DNA of 64,000 nt from assembly GCF_963678635.1 (NCBI RefSeq), contig NC_087069.1, forward strand, positions 7,638,633 to 7,702,632, written 5' to 3'. Under the pieces are notes generated by a model. The model was not told the origin of the DNA. It did no database searches and worked only from the letters and a program-made list of their open reading frames with translations. The stretch comes from Symsagittifera roscoffensis (Eukaryota > Xenacoelomorpha > Acoela > Convolutidae). The translations under genes were made by a program, and so were the position numbers. Below, piece by piece: positions 20,176 to 30,058 of this stretch; position 1 is the first letter of the stretch; each line of letters opens with the position of its first letter.

Positions 20176-23100
20176 AATACAAATTATACAAGAAATCAAT
20201 CACCATATAACTCAAGTTATAGAGGAAGATCACCAGAACGAAGAAACACGAATAATTCATCACAAAATCACTACAATAGACCAAATAGTCGAAATAACTA
20301 CTCCAGATCAAATTCAAATACACAACGATTTGTTTCTAGATCTAATTCCCAATCAAGAAATAACTACTATCCAAACAACCAATCACGAAATTCATCATAC
20401 AATAGGAATAGAAACTACTCCTATAATCGAAATAGAAGTTATTCAAACAACCGAAACCAGAATTACCCGAACAATCAATCAAGAAATAACTCATATAATA
20501 GATCGAACTATAACAGACCAAACAATAATTACCAAAACAGATCGCGAAATAATTCACAAAATCGACACTCAAGTTATAATAATCGTTATAGAAATTATTC
20601 CCAATCACCACACCGGAATCATAATAACTATAATAATTCTAATAATCGCCACAGAAGTAGTACACCTAAACATCAAAGACAAATCAATCAAGTACAATCT
20701 AATCCAGAAACAACATCAGACCCTCCAGGTATTGATGACACAGTAACTGATACGTTACAACTCAATCAAATAAACTGTACATCATCAGATTCAGAAAGTG
20801 ATACTGAAAACACTCTTTCTATCAATATGATAAAAGTCGAAAATGACTATGAATCTGTCATATATGAACAACCTTTTTCATCACACATATATGAAAATCA
20901 ATCAGAATTTCTTCAAAATTATTACACTACATCCATAAATTCCACACCAACGACGCAAGAAACAAATGAGATTAACACTACAAATCAAACCAATAAAAAT
21001 ATCAAAACAAAATGCTTGAATACAAACCACATTTATCAAAATATACAAAAAGAACAACCCAAAGAAAAAATTTGGACAATACCATTTCTCTTAGAAAGCC
21101 CAAGAAATAAAGAATTTCAACCACCAGACCTTGAAATAGATTTTTTAATTGATTCAGGAGCAGAATCAAACATAATAAACATCCCCACATGGAACGAAAT
21201 AAAAACTTTACACCCAAAGCTAACACCTCTTGAAACCTCCAGCAAACTAGCAACAGCACAAGGATCAACATTGATAAACTACGGAAAAATCCAATTATTT
21301 CTCCTCCCCACCAGAACAATGGAGCAAAGCAAAATTTTAAATAAGCCATTTAAACAAATATTCCATATCACTGATATTAAATATAATATCATTGGAATAC
21401 CATTTATTTCGAAGTATATACCAACAATTAACATACTAAATAGTAAAATATTAATCAAAGATAAATATACAAAAACAAAAGAAACATCCTTAACATTTTT
21501 TCAAAGATTAAATAAACAACCACCATTCTTTTCAAAATTCTACCCGATATTTAACCAACAAAGAAAACACCTAAAACCACTATCAGGAAATATCTATAAT
21601 TTTTCAATCAAACAAGTTCACCAATATGATAAAGAACAAAACAAACAAAAATTTTATATGTCAGAATTTGAATTCAAACCTATTCACAAATTTTTAAAAA
21701 TCACAATCTCATCCATAAAATATTTGAAAAATTCGAATTCCGATATCATTTCCTTACATGTCTATAACAACACACCTTACCAAGTAACATTACCTTTAGG
21801 ACTTTTAGGATATTGTGAAACCAACGCTACAATATCACCAATACACGAAAAAGCCTATCGCGTAAATAATATACTCCAATTACTAGATATTTGCCAATCT
21901 ACAATTCTTAATGAAGAATTATCTATAAATAATATAATAAGTAACGAAAACAGAAATACGGATTATTTTACAAAAACTCCATATTTCAAACCTACATTCA
22001 ACATAAGTAACTACACAGAGGACAAACAGAAATTTTTAACAATGTTTAATTTCCAACACTCACAAATAACACAAGACGAATTCGAAAAGTTAGCCAAACA
22101 GCTAATTGAATATTCATCAGTCTATGCAACATCAAAATTCGATGTTGGAAAAATCAGTTCATCACTACATCTCCCGTTAAAACCAGACGCAGTTTTCAAA
22201 AAACAGAGAGCAAGTAAAGTACCAATTCACTTACATGATAAAGTGAACAGATTACTCGATATTTTAGAACAATACAACATTATATCACCAGTTAATAAAG
22301 AAGAACAACCAAAAGGGAACACATTTATCAACCCCGTTATCATTCTAGCTAAAGGAGAATCATCAAAAATCGTTCTCGATGCTAGATACCTCAATTCACT
22401 TATAGATGAATCAAAATGTAATTGGCCCATTGAACCAATACAAGTTATTTTAACAAAAATAAACGGCAAATACTTTACAACCGCCGATATGAATAGTGCA
22501 TACAATCAAATGCCACTAGATGAACAATCACGACGTTTAACACAATTTGTTATCGGAAACCAACAAAATGAATTCAACCGCTTATTCTATGGAATATCCA
22601 TAGGACCAGCAGCATTTTCAGCTTTTATGAGCAAAATTTTTAGACCACTAATACTCAAGAAAAACGCAATCACCTATTTAGACGATGTTTTTATGCAATC
22701 ACAAACAAAAGACGAAATGTTCAATGTTTTAGAAAAATATCACCAAATACTTCAGAACGAAAATCTGAAGGCCGCCCCCGATAAATCACACTTCTTTTTA
22801 ACAAGAGTTAAATTCTTAGGACATAATATAGAAAGAAAAACAATCACTCCATTGAAATCACGCATTGACGCTATTCAAAAACTTCAACCACCAACAAATA
22901 AAAAGAAAATCCAAGAATTTCTTGGAATGTTAAACTTTTTAAGTAAATATGTTTATAAAATGCAATTATATCTACGACCATTTTATAACATCCTTAGACA
23001 ACAAAATAATTTTGAATGGAACACAGAACATCAAACACGATTTGAAGAAATAAAGAAACTTTTAACTGAACAAATTTCAAACACAATTCCAGATTCAAAT

Positions 23101-25689
23101 CAACCATTTTATGCAATGTGCGATGCTTCGAACTTTGGCATCGGTGCAGCACTATTACAATCACATAATGGTACAAATAAAATGAACCTCATATCAGCAA
23201 ATTCTCGATTATTCACTCAAGCAGAGCTACGACTCTCAACTCTAATGAGAGAATGTACAGCCATAATATATACACTGACAGAATATGAATTTCTGATACT
23301 TGGATCAAAACATCCAACAGTTCTATTCACAGACCATAAACCAATCATCTTTCTCTTTACACAAAAATCTAACCCAAACCACCGAGTTTACAGATTTCAA
23401 CTAATTCTAATGAAATTTCCAAACTTACATATAGTTTGGACTGCAGGAAAAAATCTTGCATTACCAGACACCTTAAGTCGAAATACACCACCTGAATTAC
23501 TTACACGAAAAACAACAGTTGAAATACCCAAAAACATAAAATTCTACCTTGCAGAAAACGAAACATCACCCCGATTGGAATGCAAATATGCAGTAAAAAC
23601 TGATATTGAACAATCACAAATAAATAGTTTACAACATTTCCCACTTTATTTAGATTGTCAAAATAATCATTATGAAGTTGATTTACTTGGAGCATCAACT
23701 TTCAAACCAATCCCATATTCTCAATGGATAAAAAATAACACCCAACAAAAACGAACAAAACAACACCCGCCTAAAAAAGACAATTTTCCACTAATTGAAA
23801 AAGAAGATTTAACTGATAAAATAAATTTATCAGGACCACAAACAAATGATTCAAAGTACACAATAAATCAAGTTTTTGACCTTCACGACCCACTTGATAC
23901 AATACCCTTATCTAAGTTCGAAATTGAAAACATTTTTCTCCCTCCAACAGAAACGATTACAATTTCAACACTGAAACAATATCAAAATCTTGACCCGATA
24001 ATTAGACAACTAAAATCATGGCACAAATATAAAACTAAACCTATCAAAGCAGATTCAACCATTCTAGGAAACAAAACACTCCTCCGATACTTTCGCAAAT
24101 TTAACAACACAACAATTAACGAAAATACAGACCTTTTAGAGTATAACCTAAATGAATCTACAGTTCCCTGTCTCCCTTTAAGTATGATTCTTATAGCTTT
24201 TAATATTTCACATACACAAAATATTAAAGGACACTCTGGATCAGAAAAAACATATTCAAATTTTATACAAAATTTTTACTTCCCAAATGCACCAATTTGG
24301 ATAAAAGTACTATGCAATGACTGTATAGTATGTCAACTAAATAAACCTTACCCAAATCAAAAACAAATAGCACAAAAACAAGATTTTAAAGGACAAAGCT
24401 TGTACTTTAACCATCGTATCTCATTTGATACCAAAGGACCAATTTCACCCTCATCCGAAGGAAACTCCTACATTATGGTAATTGTTGACGCATTTACACA
24501 TTATGTAGCACTTAACCCAGTACCACATTGTAACGCTTATTACGCTTACACAACACTCTATGAACACTGGATAGCAAAATTCGGACTACCAGAAATCTTA
24601 GTTACAGACAACGGTACAGAATTCATAAATAATGAAATTATCACACTATGTCATTTATATAACATTAAACACAAACCACGTACATCTCATGCACCTTGGA
24701 CAAACGGCTTAGTCGAAGGTATGAACCGTTCATTACAAGAATATCTTAGATGTATCATCAACGGAAATGATACAAAATATACCGAATGGTCAGCAGATGT
24801 AAAATTATTTCCCTTAGCATATAATTCACAAATTACGACAACTTTAGGAATGTCATAATACGAAATGGTTTTTAACCAAAAGCCACGCAAACCAATAATG
24901 TTTACAGCAAATTCTCATAAAAACGCACAAGGTTATTGTCAACCAAATAAAGACTCAATTTGTTATAACCTACCTTTACATACACACGATGAAGATCATT
25001 TTCATCACCCACAAATTCTTAAACTAGCCTCCGGTACACACACCGAATGGATTCTAAATAGAGATAAAAAACACAATGAAATTTATCAAAAAATAACAAA
25101 AAAGTTATTACAAAGACAAAACATTAATGAACAAATCAATTCACGTTTTACACCAGCCTCCGAATTAAAAATTGGAACATTTGTTTTAATACCTAATTTT
25201 AATACTCAAAAAGGAATTTCTAAAAAATTACAACCCCTTCGAAAAGGACCATACCAAATAATTGCAAAACCCACTGATGTCACATATAAAATTACCGACT
25301 CAAACAAAAAAGAAATCGTTCAACATCGAAACAACCTATTACCTTATTACCCAAAAGAATACGCACTCCGCGAATTAACTCAATTATATTCTTTCACAGG
25401 ATTAAAAATCATTCAAAATGAACCACATCTGAAAAACACAGAACAAAATGATAACCCCACCGAAAATCAAAACACAAAACCAATCGCCACCAAAAACAGT
25501 ACACAAAACCATAAAGAATCCCCAAAACAAAGAAAAAATAGAAAAATGACCGAACAAATAATACCCCAAGAACAAATCGACAAATCAGAAAATAGAAAAA
25601 CAACAAGACTCCGAAATCAACCACGTAAAAACTATAAAATATTCATCCCCCAATCTAAAATTTTAAAGAAAGTGGAATTTCAAAAGTAA
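20176..25689 (+). pseudogene. pol: pol portion of gag-pol (protease, RT, RNase H, integrase) with one in-frame stop
   Basis: Continues the gag frame after the copia insertion. A basic Asn/Arg/Ser-rich nucleocapsid tail reaches to about 20700. The aspartic protease motif is LIDSGAES (Asp at 21151). RT has ADMNSAYNQMP (Asp at 22486) and YLDD at 22675-22686. RNase H has CDASNFGIGAAL (Asp at 23122). The integrase zinc region has GHSGSEKTY and CIVC (24323-24332 region). The integrase core Asp24427, Asp24607, Glu24715 is DD35E, followed by a GPY-type module GPYQI (25246-25260) and a charged tail. The RT-RNaseH-IN order with GPY places it in Ty3/gypsy. TAA at 24856-24858 interrupts the frame just after the integrase core; the same frame is open from 24859 to the stop at 25687. 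Whether the TAA is a lesion or is read through cannot be told from one copy. All catalytic residues visible are intact. Confidence 0.9.
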
Positions 25690-26287
25690 TTTTAACATTA
25701 TACTTCACAATCTTGAAACCTTCGAAACATTTTTCATTTACATTTTTCAAAATAACATGCTGACAAGTACGTAATAATTCTAGTTCAAAATAGACCAATA
25801 GGATTCATCCAATCCGTCACTTTCTCTAACTCAAACTAAGACCAACTAGACGAATCATATAGAACTCCAGGCACATCTATAACTATAACTTTATGACCTC
25901 CAGGTCAAAAATAAGCAAACCACTCCAACTTGACAACTAAAATAAATATCACCATAATACCGTACCCCTCCCTTATCTAATAACCCAAAGATCAACAATA
26001 TTTCCCCAACTCAGACCACGAATACCCCCAAAACAAATTTGTTAACTTAGCCTAAAGTAACAAAATGAACATTTTAATTAGCCTAAAGTATAAAAATCTC
26101 ACCATACCCCGGATCATTTGACAAACAAAAATAAAGAAAAAGACGACCTCCCAGTCACCATGAAAATTGCCCCCAACAATTTTTTACAAAACTCAACCCA
26201 CTTGTCAAAAAACTAATAAATAATCCGACCACACTTGAAAATCGCCTCAAACAGCAAAAAATATTCGACCAAGAGATCATTTCTTAA
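25690..26287 (+). other. Pol-env spacer, untranslated
   Basis: About 600 bp without ORFs, repeated at 27903-28500. It contains GACCTCCAGGTC-like short palindromic words and a duplicated TTAGCCTAAAGTA word (about 26047 and 26079). It may hold splice sites or translation signals for the downstream ORFs (inference). Confidence 0.4.
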
Positions 26288-26518
26288 ATGCTCTTCTCTC
26301 AATCAGTTATTCAAATACTCATAAATCTTAAACATTTTTTTACAATACTTGAAACCTTTATAATATTTCTTTTTGATATACTTGAATCTTTTCTAATAAT
26401 CCTAATCATTTTTTGTAACGTTTTTTTAATTTTCTACACTATTCTCGAACTATTCCTCCAACTTTCCAAAACCCTTGATTATATCCACAGGTACGATTTA
26501 TACAACTTGTCTAAATGA
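26288..26518 (+). CDS. TM1: 76-aa hydrophobic ORF, copy A
   Basis: ATG 26288; the stop codon overlaps the start of TM2 in an ATGA. Residues about 8-60 are nearly all Ile/Leu/Phe with few charges, consistent with one or two membrane helices. The short hydrophilic C-terminus is LDYIHRYDLYNLSK. No family recognised. It is perfectly preserved in copy B (28501-28731), but the duplication is too recent for that to show selection. It could be a viroporin-like or leader membrane protein; this is only inference from hydropathy. Confidence 0.5.
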   Translation: MLFSQSVIQILINLKHFFTILETFIIFLFDILESFLIILIIFCNVFLIFYTILELFLQLSKTLDYIHRYDLYNLSK

Positions 26519-26703
26519 TACGAACAATTTTCAGTAGAACTGATATTTTTTTATTGTTTGTAATTTTCATAGCATTCTTATCATCCCTCATTTTGACCAT
26601 ATGTAAATGTATAAAGAAAGCAATCCTCACATTTGCCCTGGCAACAATCCTTCTAATTATTTTTTTGGAAGAATATTATAATAAACACAAAATTTCTCAC
26701 TAA
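26515..26703 (+). CDS. TM2: 62-aa membrane ORF, copy A
   Basis: ATG 26515 overlaps the TM1 stop by ATGA, the arrangement used for stop-restart translation in several viruses. Two hydrophobic segments (about residues 11-30 and 36-52) are separated by a Cys/Lys turn (CKCIKK), and the tail is charged. No family recognised. The tight overlap with TM1 supports both being genuine, but the AT-rich background makes short hydrophobic frames likely by chance. Confidence 0.5.
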   Translation: MIRTIFSRTDIFLLFVIFIAFLSSLILTICKCIKKAILTFALATILLIIFLEEYYNKHKISH

Positions 26704-26711
26704 AGTAATAA

Positions 26712-27842
26712 TTCAAAAAACTATCAAAAATTGCTACCCAACAGTCACAAAGTCAGTCTTCACCGACATCATCCCAAGATAACCCAACACCATCTTCAAT
26801 TACTCAAAATCCTCAAACATCTACACGAATTTCTTTTCAAGACAATCCATACACTTTTGAAGAACGACACGCTCGTTTATCAGAACCACTAGAACCAGTT
26901 CAACGACAAGCACCTCTAAGCGAACCAACATATAACCTATACCCAACACTACCACAAGAACTAAGTAAAATAAGAAATCCTAGTCAAAACCAAAATACAG
27001 TCGAAATAAATAGACAAATTATACATCCTCGACGAAACAGAAATTTTCAAACTCCCCGAGTTCATTTTGATATACCTCAATCCCCATCACAAAACACTCC
27101 AGAAAACCCCATTGGTATATTCCCAGAAACCCCTACGCTTCTTTCACAACGTAGCACCTCAAGCCTACCATCAGATTACTTAGGTTCAACACCAACATCT
27201 GAACAAATACGTGAAAATCCCTTTAACCCCCCAAACCAAGCATCACGACTACCATATTGGACAACACATTCATTTACACAAGGTGAATTAAATTTAGTCA
27301 ATGACCCAATAGATATTTCTACGGACACAACAACATCCTCATCACTACCAGAAACATTATCACTACCATCAACACCATCAATAAGCCAGATTTCACCACC
27401 ACCTTTTAACTTAAATTTTCCAAATAATCTCGACGCCAGATATCGAGAACAATCATCAACAAATATCCCTTTAAGACTAGATTGGAATACATTTACAGCA
27501 CCTCCACCATTATTGGGACAACATCAAGAAAGTAACCGCCTTCATAACTGGGCACTTAATAGATTACAATATCGCCAAGATATTCACAACGATATCCGTG
27601 ATCACAATATTCAAATACTCCAACAAAACAGTTTACAATTAAAGTTTGAAATCACAGTTAAGCTAAATAATATTACCCAACATCCCTACCCATTAAATCC
27701 ACCTAACATAACAGCTCAATCACTACCACCACCGTTTATAACTACTGAAGTAATATACAAATACGACAGATATACCAAAAACACAATTGGCTACATTACA
27801 TTTTATAATCCAAACAACAAGACTCCGAAATCAACCACGTAA
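26712..27842 (+). pseudogene. ORF3, copy A: 376-codon frame without any Met, C-terminus replaced by the duplication junction
   Basis: Open from just after two TAA codons (26706-26711) to TAA at 27840-27842. I see no in-frame ATG, yet composition is protein-like: Pro/Ser/Thr/Gln-rich for about 260 residues, then a denser region (NRLHNWALNRLQYRQDI, LKFEITVKLNNI). The last ~10 codons are pol-derived sequence in another frame, from the tandem duplication, so this copy is truncated. See copy B for the native end. Confidence 0.6.
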
Positions 27843-28500
27843 AAACTATAAAATATTCATCCCCCAATCTAAAATTTTAAAGAAAGTGGAATTTCAAAAG
27901 TAATTTTAACATTATACTTCACAATCTTGAAACCTTCGAAACATTTTTCATTTACATTTTTCAAAATAACATGCTGACAAGTACGTAATAATTCTAGTTC
28001 AAAATAGACCAATAGGATTCATCCAATCCGTCACTTTCTCTAACTCAAACTAAGACCAACTAGACGAATCATATAGAACTCCAGGCACATCTATAACTAT
28101 AACTTTATGACCTCCAGGTCAAAAATAAGCAAACCACTCCAACTTGACAACTAAAATAAATATCACCATAATACCGTACCCCTCCCTTATCTAATAACCC
28201 AAAGATCAACAATATTTCCCCAACTCAGACCACGAATACCCCCAAAACAAATTTGTTAACTTAGCCTAAAGTAACAAAATGAACATTTTAATTAGCCTAA
28301 AGTATAAAAATCTCACCATACCCGGATCATTTGACAAACAAAAATAAAGAAAAAGACGACCTCCCAGTCACCATGAAAATTGCCCCCAACAATTTTTTAC
28401 AAAACTCAACCCACTTGTCAAAAAACTAATAAATAATCCGACCACACTTGAAAATCGCCTCAAACAGCAAAAAATATTCGACCAAGAGATCATTTCTTAA

Positions 28501-28731
28501 ATGCTCTTCTCTCAATCAGTTATTCAAATACTCATAAATCTTAAACATTTTTTTACAATACTTGAAACCTTTATAATATTTCTTTTTGATATACTTGAAT
28601 CTTTTCTAATAATCCTAATCATTTTTTGTAACGTTTTTTTAATTTTCTACACTATTCTCGAACTATTCCTCCAACTTTCCAAAACCCTTGATTATATCCA
28701 CAGGTACGATTTATACAACTTGTCTAAATGA
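28501..28731 (+). CDS. TM1, copy B
   Basis: Identical in protein sequence to 26288-26518. This copy sits directly upstream of the intact ORF3 and env and so reflects the ancestral arrangement. Confidence 0.5.
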   Translation: MLFSQSVIQILINLKHFFTILETFIIFLFDILESFLIILIIFCNVFLIFYTILELFLQLSKTLDYIHRYDLYNLSK

Positions 28732-28916
28732 TACGAACAATTTTCAGTAGAACTGATATTTTTTTATTGTTTGTAATTTTCATAGCATTCTTATCATCCC
28801 TCATTTTGACCATATGTAAATGTATAAAGAAAGCAATCCTCACATTTGCCCTGGCAACAATCCTTCTAATTATTTTTTTGGAAGAATATTATAATAAACA
28901 CAAAATTTCTCACTAA
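28728..28916 (+). CDS. TM2, copy B
   Basis: Identical in protein sequence to 26515-26703, with the same ATGA overlap to TM1. Confidence 0.5.
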   Translation: MIRTIFSRTDIFLLFVIFIAFLSSLILTICKCIKKAILTFALATILLIIFLEEYYNKHKISH

Positions 28917-28924
28917 AGTAATAA

Positions 28925-30058
28925 TTCAAAAAACTATCAAAAATTGCTACCCAACAGTCACAAAGTCAGTCTTCACCGACATCATCCCAAGATAACCCAA
29001 CACCATCTTCAATTACTCAAAATCCTCAAACATCTACACGAATTTCTTTTCAAGACAATCCATACACTTTTGAAGAACGACACGCTCGTTTATCAGAACC
29101 ACTAGAACCAGTTCAACGACAAGCACCTCTAAGCGAACCAACATATAACCTATACCCAACACTACCACAAGAACTAAGTAAAATAAGAAATCCTAGTCAA
29201 AACCAAAATACAGTCGAAATAAATAGACAAATTATACATCCTCGACGAAACAGAAATTTTCAAACTCCCCGAGTTCATTTTGATATACCTCAATCCCCAT
29301 CACAAAACACTCCAGAAAACCCCATTGGTATATTCCCAGAAACCCCTACGCTTCTTTCACAACGTAGCCCCTCAAGCCTACCATCAGATTACTTAGGTTC
29401 AACACCAACATCTGAACAAATACGTGAAAATCCCTTTAACCCCCCAAACCAAGCATCACGACTACCATATTGGACAACACATTCATTTACACAAGGTGAA
29501 TTAAATTTAGTCAATGACCCAATAGATATTTCTACGGACACAACAACATCCTCATCACTACCAGAAACATTATCACTACCATCAACACCATCAATAAGCC
29601 AGATTTCACCACCACCTTTTAACTTAAATTTTCCAAATAATCTCGACGCCAGATATCGAGAACAATCATCAACAAATATCCCTTTAAGACTAGATTGGAA
29701 TACATTTACAGCACCTCCACCATTATTGGGACAACATCAAGAAAGTAACCGCCTTCATAACTGGGCACTTAATAGATTACAATATCGCCAAGATATTCAC
29801 AACGATATCCGTGATCACAATATTCAAATACTCCAACAAAACAGTTTACAATTAAAGTTTGAAATCACAGTTAAGCTAAATAATATTACCCAACATCCCT
29901 ACCCATTAAATCCACCTAACATAACAGCTCAATCACTACCACCACCGTTTATAACTACTGAAGTAATATACAAATACGACAGATATACCAAAAACACAAT
30001 TGGCTACATTACATTTTATAATCCATACTCAGGATTATCATACACATGTATATTCTAA
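28925..30058 (+). CDS. ORF3, copy B: Met-less ORF overlapping the env start
   Basis: 377 codons open from 28925 to TAA 30056-30058, overlapping the env ATG (30046) by 13 nt in another frame. No in-frame ATG is seen, so expression would need a non-AUG start, splicing from an upstream exon, or reinitiation after TM2. The N-terminal two-thirds is low-complexity Pro/Ser/Thr/Gln; the C-terminal ~120 residues look folded (alternating hydrophobic pattern, Tyr/Trp content). No family recognised. Against it being noise: more than 1.1 kb without a stop in AT-rich DNA and a native end nested into env. Confidence 0.6.
   Translation, partial: FKKLSKIATQQSQSQSSPTSSQDNPTPSSITQNPQTSTRISFQDNPYTFEERHARLSEPLEPVQRQAPLSEPTYNLYPTLPQELSKIRNPSQNQNTVEINRQIIHPRRNRNFQTPRVHFDIPQSPSQNTPENPIGIFPETPTLLSQRSPSSLPSDYLGSTPTSEQIRENPFNPPNQASRLPYWTTHSFTQGELNLVNDPIDISTDTTTSSSLPETLSLPSTPSISQISPPPFNLNFPNNLDARYREQSSTNIPLRLDWNTFTAPPPLLGQHQESNRLHNWALNRLQYRQDIHNDIRDHNIQILQQNSLQLKFEITVKLNNITQHPYPLNPPNITAQSLPPPFITTEVIYKYDRYTKNTIGYITFYNPYSGLSYTCIF

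Larger units (their letters stand above)
25600..30025 (+). repeat. 2.2-kb tandem duplication inside the giant element
   Basis: Copy A (about 25600-27812) and copy B (about 27813-30025) differ by a 1-bp indel (near 26107) and one substitution noticed in ORF3. The unit holds the last ~29 codons of pol, the spacer, TM1, TM2 and ORF3. The junction shows only 1-3 bp of A microhomology, so it did not arise by recombination between long repeats. Near identity means a very recent event, or an assembly artefact. Confidence 0.93.
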
